Positions 7,759 to 17,422 of a DNA stretch of 64,000 bases are shown piece after piece; position 1 is the first letter of the stretch; the number at the start of each line of letters is the position of its first letter. Both the position numbers and the translations under genes were made by a program. The stretch lies in IMG/VR virus record IMGVR_UViG_3300006916_000042, positions 97,859 to 161,858 of that record, one strand, 5' to 3'. The notes under the pieces were generated by a model. The model worked only from the letters and a program-made list of their open reading frames with translations, did not search any database and was not told where the DNA came from. The stretch comes from a virus.

Positions 7759-8967
7759 ATGTCAATTCAAAGAGATACTGCCAACCAGCACCAGTTTGGG
7801 GTTGCAGGTCCGGGAGCTAACCCAGAAAATACATGTTCACTCAACAACATGCAGCTTAAGGCCCGTATTCCACAGAAACATGGTCGGGACGTGCTGGATG
7901 AGCACTTGGCATTCTCTACTGTTATCATACCAACAGGTCAACAGCATGTGTGTGCACCGGTTATTGACCAAGGTGCAAGCCTTATGGCTGTTCAAACCGT
8001 TGGACAACCGGGTACAAACCACTCCATAATCCACGGTACGATACCATCTGTTGGTAATCCAAACTTTGGTATTCCCGTTAACTCACCACTGGACTTTATT
8101 TTCGGGACAAGAAGCCGTCCATCAGGCACAAAGATTCCACCAAAATCCAAACGGGTTGGTGAGGTGTTTGAGCTTGTCGAGAAAGGTATCGAACACTCAC
8201 TATCCCTTGCCAACCATCTCCCATCACATCTGGCAACGTCACAGATAGCCGGTCTGAAAAACAAGGCACTCAAATCTGTTGCAACAGCCAAACAGCAATT
8301 TGAGAAGATACTGACTGGTGACATGTTAGCACAGATACCCGGCCTGAAATTCTCCATGGGTGATATGTTAAGCCAGATGACAACCGGTCAAAAATCAGAG
8401 ATGTTCTCAGATATGCCTGCTGAAGTCAAGGGGGCTATTGAAAATGCAATGGTTCTCATGCAGTCTGACATATCAGCAGACAGTGGTGGGTTCTCCACAG
8501 ATGACAAGATCAACCCAGATGTGTTCCTGCAAAATGCAGTAGATGCACTGAAAGGTTCCAAGACCGTAGAGGATGTGTTCCAAACATTACAGAGTCTTGA
8601 GGATGATGCACTTAGAGGTCTGGACCAGTATGCCAACGTGGCTATAGAAATTGAGACTGCATTTGGTAATGTAGTCCAGCAGGTCGATTCTTCCGGTGGT
8701 GTGTCTATTGATATTCCGGATGCCGTCCAGTCTGCACTAGCTGCCTTTCAGACCCAGATGGGACAGCTTCCCGGTGCCGGTGGTGCATCAGCAGGGATGT
8801 TCGATCAATCAGCAATCAAAAACATATTCAACAGACTGACAACAACAAACCAGAACAAATTCAAAACACTCATAAAAGATCATGTGGATTCCGGTAAAGC
8901 ACCAAGAGACCGGATCAATGGTAGTGATGGATTATTTGGTGATGGAAAGTTATTTCCGGGATTCTAA
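7759..8967 (+). CDS. Conserved baseplate-region protein, function unknown
   Basis: 402 residues, starting one base after the previous stop and followed directly by the spike gene. The first ~130 residues are beta-rich with Gly/Pro (SVGNPNFGIPVNSPLDFIFG); the rest is largely helical with Met/Gln-rich segments (GDMLSQMTTGQKSEMF, VEDVFQTLQSLEDDALRGL). Similar long proteins sit between gp27 and gp5 in marine T4-like phages. Its place suggests a hub or spike accessory protein. I do not recognise a domain. Confidence 0.55.
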   Translation: MSIQRDTANQHQFGVAGPGANPENTCSLNNMQLKARIPQKHGRDVLDEHLAFSTVIIPTGQQHVCAPVIDQGASLMAVQTVGQPGTNHSIIHGTIPSVGNPNFGIPVNSPLDFIFGTRSRPSGTKIPPKSKRVGEVFELVEKGIEHSLSLANHLPSHLATSQIAGLKNKALKSVATAKQQFEKILTGDMLAQIPGLKFSMGDMLSQMTTGQKSEMFSDMPAEVKGAIENAMVLMQSDISADSGGFSTDDKINPDVFLQNAVDALKGSKTVEDVFQTLQSLEDDALRGLDQYANVAIEIETAFGNVVQQVDSSGGVSIDIPDAVQSALAAFQTQMGQLPGAGGASAGMFDQSAIKNIFNRLTTTNQNKFKTLIKDHVDSGKAPRDRINGSDGLFGDGKLFPGF

Positions 8968-9720
8968 ATGGCAGATTTTAACACACCAGCAAAAGAGACT
9001 GTATCGAACCCGGTTGCAACAACACCGGATGAATTCGAAACACCGAAAGATGCCCGTAAGGACACTAATGCCGGGAAGTATCCTCTTTACTATTCACATA
9101 AGACTCGTTCCGGCCATGTCTTGCAGATGGACGACTCACCGGGTGCCGAATCTGTAACACTACAACACAGATCAGGTTCATCTATCCAGATGATGCCGGA
9201 TGGTGCTGTTACGTTCACGAACAAAAAAGGTAAGTATGAGGTCACATTTGGTGAGCATAGGATGATTGTAACAGGTGCATACGATGTGGTTGTTCAAGGT
9301 GGTGCTTCACTGAAGGTTGAAGGTGAGTATAACATGACTGTGAATGGTGACATGAACACTGTTGTGAATGGTGAAATCAACACCATAGCCAACAAGAAAT
9401 CAGAAGCCATTTTGGGTGACTCAGACTTGGCAGTTCAGGGAAACCAGTCAACAAAGGTCAAAGGCAATTCCATACACGGAACAGAAGGAAGATCACTCAT
9501 CTCAGGAGATGGTGGTGTGGCTATAGCATCACAGAACGATGCCGTGGGCATACAGGCTGCAACAGCACTGGGTATGAAGTCTGGTCAGGCTCTGATGATT
9601 GAAAGTGGTGCAAAGATGTCACTGAAGGCTGGTGGCATGGTTGGTATCGATGGAACAGAAACATGGCTACAATCTGGTGAAGCAGATGCTGCTGCATTCA
9701 ACTATACCAAGGACTTCTAA
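8968..9720 (+). CDS. 5: Baseplate spike gp5-like, beta-helix only
   Basis: 250 residues. After a disordered ~35-residue lead, GHVLQMDDSPGAESVTLQHRS is an OB/VgrG-like entry, and from ~70 to 240 there is a repeating beta-prism pattern (VVVQGGASLKVEGEYNMTV, NGDMNTVVNGEINTIANKK) like the gp5 C-terminal needle. The T4 gp5 lysozyme domain is absent; T4 gp5 has 575 residues. Trimerisation and membrane piercing are inferred. The next gene encodes the matching PAAR tip. Confidence 0.75.
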   Translation: MADFNTPAKETVSNPVATTPDEFETPKDARKDTNAGKYPLYYSHKTRSGHVLQMDDSPGAESVTLQHRSGSSIQMMPDGAVTFTNKKGKYEVTFGEHRMIVTGAYDVVVQGGASLKVEGEYNMTVNGDMNTVVNGEINTIANKKSEAILGDSDLAVQGNQSTKVKGNSIHGTEGRSLISGDGGVAIASQNDAVGIQAATALGMKSGQALMIESGAKMSLKAGGMVGIDGTETWLQSGEADAAAFNYTKDF

Positions 9721-9725
9721 ATATC

Positions 9726-10085
9726 ATGGCCGGTAAACCAGCACATAGGAACGGTGATCTGAGAAGTTGTGATGCCACAACAACTGTACTTTTACAGACA
9801 AAGGTTTTTGTCAATAGCAAGCTTTGGGCAGTCAAGGATGATATCAACTCCCACGGCAATGGTCAACTGATTCCTACATACAACAAGATTTACATAAATG
9901 GTATCAAGGCTATCATGGATGTACCGGATAATGCAAAACCAGATAATGCTGGACATACAAACCCAATGACTGCACAGGGTTCCGGAGATACATATGGTGG
10001 CAACGAAACAACAGACACCTCAACACCGGTTGTAACTACAACAACCTTCCAAGGTGACGGATTCCAAGGGGATACATTCCAGTAA
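9726..10085 (+). CDS. PAAR-like spike tip protein
   Basis: 119 residues. The opening PAHRNGDLRSC, the FVNSKLWAVKDDINSHG stretch and IYINGIKAIM follow the PAAR-repeat layout that caps VgrG/gp5 spikes (gp5.4 in T4). His and Cys residues (AHRNGD, SCDATT, SHGNG) could bind the tip metal. The C-terminus from ~85 is Thr/Gly-rich and ends in a repeat GDGFQGDTFQ. A CTAAATA motif spans the previous stop three bases before this ATG. Confidence 0.75.
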   Translation: MAGKPAHRNGDLRSCDATTTVLLQTKVFVNSKLWAVKDDINSHGNGQLIPTYNKIYINGIKAIMDVPDNAKPDNAGHTNPMTAQGSGDTYGGNETTDTSTPVVTTTTFQGDGFQGDTFQ

Positions 10086-11617
10086 TGGCCAATACAGGAC
10101 TATTAATACAACACACGTTCTATTCGAATGTTGCTGATACCGGTGAAACCGATAAGGTTGGTCCAGCACAGTGGAATGGCAACACTGCCCATTTTGTCGT
10201 TGGAAACCTTGAGTGGGCTAATGTAGCCAACTCACCTGTGTATGTCATATATGATCTGTCTAACACAGCATTAGCCACAGCACAATCTGCTTATGATCAG
10301 GCCAACACAGCCAGTGGTGGACTAGGACCGGCATTTGATCAAGCTAATGCTGCATACACCCAAGCAAACACTGCATACACAACTGCCAATGATGCCTCAA
10401 CATTGGCAAACACAGCAAATGTCAATGCCGTGGCTGCTGGAGCTTTGGCTTCTGGATCATATGATCAGGCCAACACTGCATCTGCTGCTGCTATAACTGC
10501 TTCAGATACTGCCAATGTTGCATCTGCTACGGCCACAACAGCCAACACTACTGCCAATGATGCATCCATTGCTGCTATAAATGCTTATGGTACTGCCAAC
10601 GGGGCTGTTATAACGGCTTCCGGTGCATATGATACGGCTAACGGTGCTACTATTACAGGTGCTGCTGCCTTTGACACTGCAAATGCTGCCAGTATTACGG
10701 CTGCATCTGCTAATACGGCTGCTGGTGGGGCTTATGATACAGCCAACGGTGCCAATGCTGCTGCTATATCTGCTTTCGGAACAGCCAATTCTGCACAGAT
10801 AGCTGCTTCTGGGGCTTATGATACGGCTAACTCAGCAAACGTGTTTGTTGTGTCAACATATGGGACAGCCAATGCTGCCTATGCTGCTGCTGTTGCTGCC
10901 TTTGACACTGCCAATGGATCAGTAGCTCTTCCATCTGCTGCCTTTGATCAGGCCAATATTGCTCTGGATACAGCACAATCTGCTTATGGTCGGGCAAACA
11001 GTTCAATGTTACAATACAATACCACTATTGGAGATACCAATATTGAAATCAATAGTGGGGGTTCTGGTGATCGACTTGCATACATAGATTTTCATGGGGA
11101 TGATACTTATACAGACTATGCTTTAAGAATTATCAGATTCAGCACTGGTGCCAATGCTGAATCCCGTATAGAACATCATGGAACGGGTAGATTGAATCTA
11201 CAAACTGATGAAGCCGGTGGTGATGTTGGGGTAAAGATTAATGGAATAACTCAATTATTGGTAGACGATACCGGGGTACAGGCAAATAATTTTATTGAAA
11301 AAAGAAATGCAATCGGCTCAATTGGTGGTGGTACACAGGATATTGATTTAAAACTTGGTACGATTGTGACCGGAACCGTTGATACATCAGCAACAACATT
11401 CACATTCTCCAATGCTGCTGTTTCTGGTCTATCATCAAGCTTTACATTGATATTAACAAATGGTGGATCACAAACAGTTAACTGGCCAGCATCCGTTGAT
11501 TGGGCCGGTGCTACTGCACCAACACTAACAACATCCGGGGTTGACACCTTAGAATTCATCACATCAGATGGTGGCACCACGTGGTATGGCTATGCATCTG
11601 GTCTGGATATGGGATAA
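10085..11617 (+). CDS. Fibre-like tail protein with Ala/Asn/Thr heptad-style repeats
   Basis: 510 residues. Residues ~55-310 consist of many degenerate copies of a pattern such as AYDTANGA or AAFDTANAAS, a coiled-coil-like trimeric fibre shaft common in marine phages. The following part (INSGGSGDRLAYIDFHGDD, GVKINGITQLLVDDTGVQA) is a beta-rich head like the endings of phage tail fibres. It begins by overlap with the PAAR gene. It is presumably a receptor-contacting or whisker-like appendage; the receptor is unknown. Confidence 0.7.
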   Translation: MANTGLLIQHTFYSNVADTGETDKVGPAQWNGNTAHFVVGNLEWANVANSPVYVIYDLSNTALATAQSAYDQANTASGGLGPAFDQANAAYTQANTAYTTANDASTLANTANVNAVAAGALASGSYDQANTASAAAITASDTANVASATATTANTTANDASIAAINAYGTANGAVITASGAYDTANGATITGAAAFDTANAASITAASANTAAGGAYDTANGANAAAISAFGTANSAQIAASGAYDTANSANVFVVSTYGTANAAYAAAVAAFDTANGSVALPSAAFDQANIALDTAQSAYGRANSSMLQYNTTIGDTNIEINSGGSGDRLAYIDFHGDDTYTDYALRIIRFSTGANAESRIEHHGTGRLNLQTDEAGGDVGVKINGITQLLVDDTGVQANNFIEKRNAIGSIGGGTQDIDLKLGTIVTGTVDTSATTFTFSNAAVSGLSSSFTLILTNGGSQTVNWPASVDWAGATAPTLTTSGVDTLEFITSDGGTTWYGYASGLDMG

Positions 11618-11623
11618 CATAAA

Positions 11624-12103
11624 ATGCAATACAAATACGATTACTCTAACGACATGTTTTTCAAGGTTAGCCTGAATGAGGGTGTGTATAGCATCGAAAA
11701 AGGTCCAATGAGATTACCATTCAACACCAAAAACGTATCTGGGGTGTGGAATATGAGCCTGTTTGAATTAATTGATAAGGGAATGTGGAAACAAGTTGAA
11801 TCCGGACAGGATAGTGTTGTTGGTGTGAACGAAAAACTATCGGGGCCGGTACACAATGTTGATCCGGTTCAGAAAGTGGTATTCTCAACATGGACAGTTG
11901 AACCAAAGACACAAGAAGAAATTGATGCAGAAAATATCGAAAAAGAATTAGACATTACTGAAAATGCTAAAAGATTTATTAGAGGAATAAAAGGACAACT
12001 TTTTTTTCATATAATGAATGATATACGAGTTTTACAGGGTGAGCCAAAATATACTAATAAACAATTCCTAAAATTTATTGAAAATTTGGAAAGAAATGAA
12101 TAG
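11624..12103 (+). CDS. Small protein following a fibre gene, possible fibre chaperone
   Basis: 159 residues. The N-terminal half (YDYSNDMFFKVSLNEGVYSI, WNMSLFELIDKGMWKQV) is compact; the C-terminal half (TQEEIDAENIEKELDITEN then FIRGIKGQLFFHIMNDIRV) looks alpha-helical and charged. The position right after a fibre gene is where tail fibre assembly proteins are usually found, so a chaperone or attached adhesin is plausible. No recognised family. Ends in TAG, overlapping the next start. Confidence 0.5.
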   Translation: MQYKYDYSNDMFFKVSLNEGVYSIEKGPMRLPFNTKNVSGVWNMSLFELIDKGMWKQVESGQDSVVGVNEKLSGPVHNVDPVQKVVFSTWTVEPKTQEEIDAENIEKELDITENAKRFIRGIKGQLFFHIMNDIRVLQGEPKYTNKQFLKFIENLERNE

Positions 12104-12749
12104 TCATAGACAAAGACGTGCATCGGCTGGGCAGGGTGCTGATATTCCAGATATAACACGGATTGCATCAGCTAGAAATAATGGTAATGGTGGTTCAATT
12201 ACAGTACCCGGTACTGTAGAGGCTGGTGATTTGTGCCTAATAGTCCATGTATCGGATTCTGCAAGTGGTGAAACGAAACCAAGTGGATTTATTTCAATTG
12301 GAACGGATGGTCAAACAAGTGCTAATGAAATAGGTGCTTATAAAATATGGACAGGTTCGGAAGGGTCTACTCTAAGTGGTCTTAATGGTCAGGCATGGTG
12401 TGCTGTTTGGTATAGATATGTTGATCAAACAACACCTATGGACGTATCACCCCAAAAAACAACAAATTCATTCAGTGGAGCAATTGATCCACCATCAATT
12501 ACAACAGTAACAAATAATTGCCAAATAGTAACTATGGGTGCTTTAGATGATGATGATGTAACATTTGGTGCACCATCAGGATATACAAGTATTGTACAAC
12601 AGAATGCTAATAATAATGGAACTGCTGGAATAATGGAAAGAAATGCCCTTCTATCTCCAGCAGGTTTCCATAATCCACCGGCTTGGAGTAATGGGTCGGA
12701 TGCAGCAGGAGAATATACAATTGCATTAAGACCAGCCAACGGTGGTTAA
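12096..12749 (+). CDS. Putative receptor-binding / fibre-tip protein
   Basis: 217 residues from the ATG at 12096, which overlaps the previous stop by the usual few bases; the upstream TTG at 12078 is less likely. The sequence is beta-rich and Gly/Ser/Thr-rich (NGNGGSITVPGTVEAGDLCL, WYRYVDQTTPMDVSP, ending EYTIALRPANGG). This is the shape of a small domain that recurs at the ends of phage fibres. A/T-richer third positions than neighbouring baseplate genes suggest exchange of host-range cassettes. Confidence 0.5.
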   Translation: MNSHRQRRASAGQGADIPDITRIASARNNGNGGSITVPGTVEAGDLCLIVHVSDSASGETKPSGFISIGTDGQTSANEIGAYKIWTGSEGSTLSGLNGQAWCAVWYRYVDQTTPMDVSPQKTTNSFSGAIDPPSITTVTNNCQIVTMGALDDDDVTFGAPSGYTSIVQQNANNNGTAGIMERNALLSPAGFHNPPAWSNGSDAAGEYTIALRPANGG

Positions 12750-12775
12750 ACATCAGCAGTACACTATAAACATCC

Positions 12776-12782
12776 ATAAATA
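12776..12782 (+). promoter_or_regulatory. Late promoter-like ATAAATA before gp25
   Basis: CATAAATA lies in the 38-base gap before gp25, one of about a dozen (C/A)TAAATA boxes found in gaps of this window. Confidence 0.5.
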
Positions 12783-12787
12783 GGTAT

Positions 12788-13189
12788 ATGGAACAGTCAA
12801 TAACCCGTAAACCAGATTATAGAGACCTTGATCTTAACTTCGAAAAACACCCGGCAACTGGGGACGTTTCGAAGTTAATTGGTGCTGAAGCAATCAAAAG
12901 ATCAATCAGAAATCTGGTTCTCACTCATTTCTACGAGAGAAAATTCCAACACTCTATTGGTTCAAACGTCACTAAGCTATTGTTTGAAAACATAAATCCT
13001 ATGACGGCAAACTTTTTGGAGAATGCAATCAGTGAGGTGATATATAATTATGAACCAAGAGCCAATTTGCTTGAAGTTAGTGTAACACAGATGCCTGACC
13101 AAAATCAGTATGAAGCATCTGTAGTTTTCAAGATACGTGGACTGACAACACCGGTCACATTTTCACTATTTCTAAAGAGAATCAGATAA
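12788..13189 (+). CDS. 25: Baseplate wedge subunit gp25
   Basis: 133 residues, the same size as T4 gp25 (132). Hallmarks are DVSKLIGAEAIKRSIRNLVL, ERKFQHSIGSNVTKLLFEN and the conserved EPR triplet (NYEPRANLLEV). gp25 binds the gp6 dimer core and helps nucleate the sheath. gp6 starts directly after its stop codon, as in T4. Confidence 0.93.
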   Translation: MEQSITRKPDYRDLDLNFEKHPATGDVSKLIGAEAIKRSIRNLVLTHFYERKFQHSIGSNVTKLLFENINPMTANFLENAISEVIYNYEPRANLLEVSVTQMPDQNQYEASVVFKIRGLTTPVTFSLFLKRIR

Positions 13190-15286
13190 ATGACAACCTC
13201 AAATACAAATCTAAGAATCACTGAACTGGATTATGATCAGATCAGGGAAAATCTGAAAGACTATTTGGCAGGTCAGGCTGAATTTACAGACTATGATTTT
13301 GAAGGTGCCGGTATGTCTGTCCTGTTGGATATTTTGGCATATAACACCCACTATATGGGCTTTTATGGCAACATGATAGCCAATGAGGCATTTGGTGACA
13401 CTGCACAGGTCCGGGCTTCAATCCTTTCACATGCCAAACATATGAACTATGTACCCGGCTCACAAGTTGGGGCCTTGGCTCTTGTAGACATTGCAGTCAC
13501 ACCCGGTGGTGCTGAAGATCAAGCCTCAAACACAGCAACTCTTTCAAAGTTCACCAAGTTCCTATCATCTGCCAAGGATGGGACCAATTACCAGTTTGTC
13601 ACAATCCACTCAAACACAGCCACAAAGAATGTCACATCAGGATCATTTGAGTTTTCAAACGTATGGTTGAAACAGGGTGAAGTTGTAACAAAACAGTATC
13701 TCATGGATGTGGTTGGAAACCCAGATAGACGTTTCACCATCCAGTCATCAAACGTAGACACCTCAACAATCACAGTGAGTGTCCAGCAGTCCACAACCAA
13801 TACTGCCAAGTCCATATACACACAGGCACAAGATATCACAGAAGTGACAGCCAACTCAAGGGTTTTCTGGATTGAAGAAAATTCAGATGCCAATGGGCAA
13901 TATACCATCTATTTCGGTGATGATTATATAGGTAAAAAGCCAGCTAATGGGTCTGTTGCAATTGTGACATATCTTGATGTTGCTGGAGAGGCTGGTAATT
14001 CTCTGGATAGATTTGTGGCCACAGATGCAGTAGACGGCTTCAATGCAAACATTGCCGTATCCACAATAACAAAGTCAGCATCTGGTGCTTCACGTGAAAC
14101 AATCGAAGAAATCCGTAAACGTGCACCTATCCATTACACATCACAGAACAGGGCCGTGACTGATGAAGATTTCCAGCTTCTTATGCTGAGAGATTATCCA
14201 AATCTGGATGCTGTATCAGTCTGGTCCGGTGCTGAAAACGTTCCACCCGTGTATGGTAAAGTTTTCCTCTCCCTGAAACCAACAGACAATTATGAGATAA
14301 CTGCTGTTGAGAAAGATAGAATCAAGAACGAGATTATTGCCAACCGGTCAATCATGACAGTTATCCCTGAGATTGTTGATCCGATATACACCTATTTGCT
14401 ATTGAACGTCCATGTAAGTTATGATCCAAAGAAGACAACACTGACCAGTAACGAATTGAGTCAGCTTGTCAGGCAGACTATTATCGATTACAGGGATAGT
14501 GAACTGAAAACTTTTGAATCCGTGTTCAGGGAATCTGCACTCCACCGTCTGATAGCAGATTCTGAGGCTTCGATCATATCATCAGAGATAACCATATATC
14601 TACAAAGACGTGTCGAATTCACTCTTGATGAAACCCTGACATATGAAATCCAGTTTTATCAGGCATTGGATAAATTGTCATTCCCTGATCAGGCATACTC
14701 ATATCCATCATTCACAGTCACTGATTTGGCTGGTGTTGAGAGAAAGGTCTTTTATGAGGTAACACCGGATAGTTTTACGGGTATTGACTCAATCACTGTT
14801 GTTGATACTGGACAAGACTATACGGAAATTCCAACAGTAACCATCTCCGGTGACGGTTCCGGGGCCACTGCTACGGCTGTTGTCGTGAACAGGAAGGTTG
14901 AATCCATAACCCTGAATGAAAGGGGTTCAAATTATTCCCGTGTGACCGTTTCTATTACAGGTGGGGGTGATGGGTCCGGAGCAACTGCTACCGGGGTTCT
15001 GGGGGGTGATACGGGGGTCCTACGGACATTCTACTACAAAGAGAATGGTGAAAAAGAGATTATCAATGAAAATGCTGGAACAATCCGGTTTGACACCGGG
15101 GTTGTAACATTTTCTGAAGTTCTTCCGTTGGCTGTTACGGATAACATCCAGTATTCAACCAACATCATAACGTTCAACATCCAACCTGATGAGGAAACCG
15201 TCCGGACAGTTCGTAACAATATTATTGATATCGATGTCAATGATCCAAAATCGATCACAATAGAAATGTTGGCAGAAAATATCTAA
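13190..15286 (+). CDS. 6: Baseplate wedge subunit gp6
   Basis: 698 residues; T4 gp6 has 660. Conserved N-terminal signature YDQIRENLKDYLAGQAEFTDYDFEGAGM is split here as LRITELDYDQIRENLKDYL and FEGAGMSVLLDILAYNTHYM; the central RAPIHYTSQNRAVTDEDFQL and YPNLDAVSVWSGAE blocks are typical of the gp6/gpJ family. gp6 forms the iris-like ring that triggers baseplate opening. Near residues 530-600 two Gly-rich beta repeats (VTISGDGSGATATAVV) recur in gp7 and gp8 here, an apparent shared decoration module. Confidence 0.93.
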   Translation: MTTSNTNLRITELDYDQIRENLKDYLAGQAEFTDYDFEGAGMSVLLDILAYNTHYMGFYGNMIANEAFGDTAQVRASILSHAKHMNYVPGSQVGALALVDIAVTPGGAEDQASNTATLSKFTKFLSSAKDGTNYQFVTIHSNTATKNVTSGSFEFSNVWLKQGEVVTKQYLMDVVGNPDRRFTIQSSNVDTSTITVSVQQSTTNTAKSIYTQAQDITEVTANSRVFWIEENSDANGQYTIYFGDDYIGKKPANGSVAIVTYLDVAGEAGNSLDRFVATDAVDGFNANIAVSTITKSASGASRETIEEIRKRAPIHYTSQNRAVTDEDFQLLMLRDYPNLDAVSVWSGAENVPPVYGKVFLSLKPTDNYEITAVEKDRIKNEIIANRSIMTVIPEIVDPIYTYLLLNVHVSYDPKKTTLTSNELSQLVRQTIIDYRDSELKTFESVFRESALHRLIADSEASIISSEITIYLQRRVEFTLDETLTYEIQFYQALDKLSFPDQAYSYPSFTVTDLAGVERKVFYEVTPDSFTGIDSITVVDTGQDYTEIPTVTISGDGSGATATAVVVNRKVESITLNERGSNYSRVTVSITGGGDGSGATATGVLGGDTGVLRTFYYKENGEKEIINENAGTIRFDTGVVTFSEVLPLAVTDNIQYSTNIITFNIQPDEETVRTVRNNIIDIDVNDPKSITIEMLAENI

Positions 15287-15287
15287 C

Positions 15288-17393
15288 ATGGCAAACACCC
15301 GTATATCCAATCTTGTAGAAAGTCAGCTTCCGTTCTTTGTCAGGAACGATCATCCATTATTCATAGCTTTCATGAAGGCTTATTTCGAGTACATGGAGCA
15401 GACTGAATCTGTCCTGAATTAGGGTAAGGTAATTGAACGGCTCAAGAGTTTTCAGGATTATGTTGACATAGACAAGACCCACGTAGACCTTGAAGACAAG
15501 TTATATACATGGTTCATGGAATCATTCCCTGAACAGATGGTTGCAGACAAAAAGATGATCCTTAAGAATGTCAAGGATTATTACCGGGCACGGGGTACGG
15601 AAAAGAGCCTGAAATTCCTTATGAGGGCAGTCTATGGTGATGATAACGTAGAGGTGTATTATCCGAAACTGGATATCTTGGAATATTCCGGTGGTAACTG
15701 GTTTGTTCAGAGAGCACTAAGACTCGAAGATGTGAAAATAGATGGGGTTGCCAACTCAACCTTCTCTGCTGTTCAACTATTCACATCATCACGGCTTGTT
15801 GGTCAAACCTCAAACACAACTGCCGTTGTTGAAGGAATCGACCGGTTCTTCGAATCTGGTCAACAGGTGGATGAATTATCACTTTCATCAGTCAGTGGTT
15901 CATTTGAAGATGGTGAAACCATATCATCAAATGTTAACACAGGTGGTGGGATTGTGGAACTCACAGCCAACGTTTTTGGTGGTGGTATTATAACGGCTAC
16001 GGTAACGAATGCCGGTTCTGGTTATTCCGTGGGTAACCCCGTTATTATAACAGACTCAGGTGATGGTACAGGGGCCGACATCAAGGTAAGTTCCGTCACA
16101 TCAGGTAACGTTGCCACTATCATTATGGTTAATGGTGGTGCCGGTTTCCAAGCAAATGACTTTCTTCTTATCACGGGTGGTGGTGGCTCTGGTGCCAATG
16201 CAGAAGTTCTTACCGTGGCTGATGATGGCAGTGTGCATCAAAACAGTTATAACATATACATATCATCCATTGCTGATGAGGCTAACACACTGCTGGCAAA
16301 TACATATGCAAACCTGAACAATGCCGTGGCAAACACGATCATGGCAAATGCCTTTACAGCTTTCATGTATGCAAACACGGGTCCTGCTTCAATTATCAGG
16401 GTCAACTCACCCGGTGATAACTACACAACAAATCCAACTGTTGATATTAGAGCAAACACCCGTGTAAAATCTCTTGGTATTATCGGACGTGTGGATGTCA
16501 TTGACGGTGGATCAGGTTATTCCAATGGTGATATCTTGGAGTTCCAGAATGTATTGGGTGGATATGGTGTTGGTGCCAATGCAGTGGTTGAAGTGGATGG
16601 AACGGGTATTATAACAAATATCCAATTCACACCCGGTGGACCTTTCCCAAATGGGGGTATTGGTTACACACAGAGTAAATTACCGACAATCAATATTGCC
16701 ACATCCACCGGGGCCGGGGCCAATCTACAAACAAAAGCAATTCTGGGTGATGGTGAATCAATGACCATCTCGACCGGTTCTATTGGTGTTATATCAGGTC
16801 TGACAGTTTTTTCACAGGGTTCTGGATATTCAGCACCGGTTGGAAACCTTGCAGCATATGGTGACGGTACGGCAACTGTTGATCTTACAGCCATTTCCGG
16901 TGATTTCTCATTCCCCGGTAGATATCTTGATGATGAAAGTCACCTTTCATCATTCAGTTTCCTTCAGGATAAGGACTATTACCAGAGATTTTCATACGTT
17001 ATCCGAATGAAGAAGAGTCTCAAGGATTACAGAGATTTGGTAAATGAGGTGATCACCCCATCAGGTGTTATACTCTTTGGTGACTATATGCTAGAAGAGA
17101 GTTTCACTCCAAACGTTGCAAATGTTGCACTGGCATGTTGTGACAATCAACTTATCTCTACCGGTACTTATACTGCTAATGGACAGAATGTTCAGCTAAC
17201 ACTTTCATTCGATCACAATCTTGTGGTTGGTAATACTGTTTATATTGAATTTGTTTCTGGTGACACTGCAAACTTGACCAATGGTGTGTTTAATGTTGAT
17301 AGTGTTGGTTCAGTAAATACATACAATATCGTTCATGTAACAGGAACGACTGAAACGTCCGGTGATCTATACTCAACATTTATCAAAATATAA
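15288..17393 (+). CDS. 7: Baseplate wedge gp7-like protein with in-frame amber codon
   Basis: The reading frame from the ATG at 15288 to TAA at 17393 has 702 codons but contains TAG at codon 45 (15420-15422). Both sides belong to one conserved domain: ESQLPFFVRNDHPLFIAFMK and YFEYMEQTESVLN before the stop, then GKVIERLKSFQDYVDIDK, RGTEKSLKFLMRAVYG after it. The next ATG (15516) would lose all of this. Residues ~180-440 hold Gly-rich GSGYSVGNPVIITDSGDGTG-type repeats. It may be made by readthrough or suppression, or be a mutant; no frameshift is present. Position between gp6 and gp8 supports gp7. Confidence 0.75.
15420..15422 (+). other. In-frame TAG (amber) inside gp7
   Basis: Context AAT TAG GGT AAG. 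Codon 45 of the gp7 frame. No other stop interrupts the following 656 codons. A purine directly after TAG favours suppression by amber suppressor tRNAs. Confidence 0.85.
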
Positions 17394-17394
17394 C

Positions 17395-17401
17395 ATAAAT
17401 A
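17395..17401 (+). promoter_or_regulatory. Late promoter-like ATAAATA before gp8
   Basis: CATAAATA overlaps the end of the gap after the gp7 stop, 22 bases before the gp8 ATG. Confidence 0.5.
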
Positions 17402-17422
17402 ACTGAAACAACGAGAAACAAC

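Noticed and set aside
10260-11000. CRISPR-like or satellite repeats
   Set aside because: The repeats are in-frame Ala/Asn/Thr shaft repeats of a fibre gene with no uniform repeat-spacer structure.
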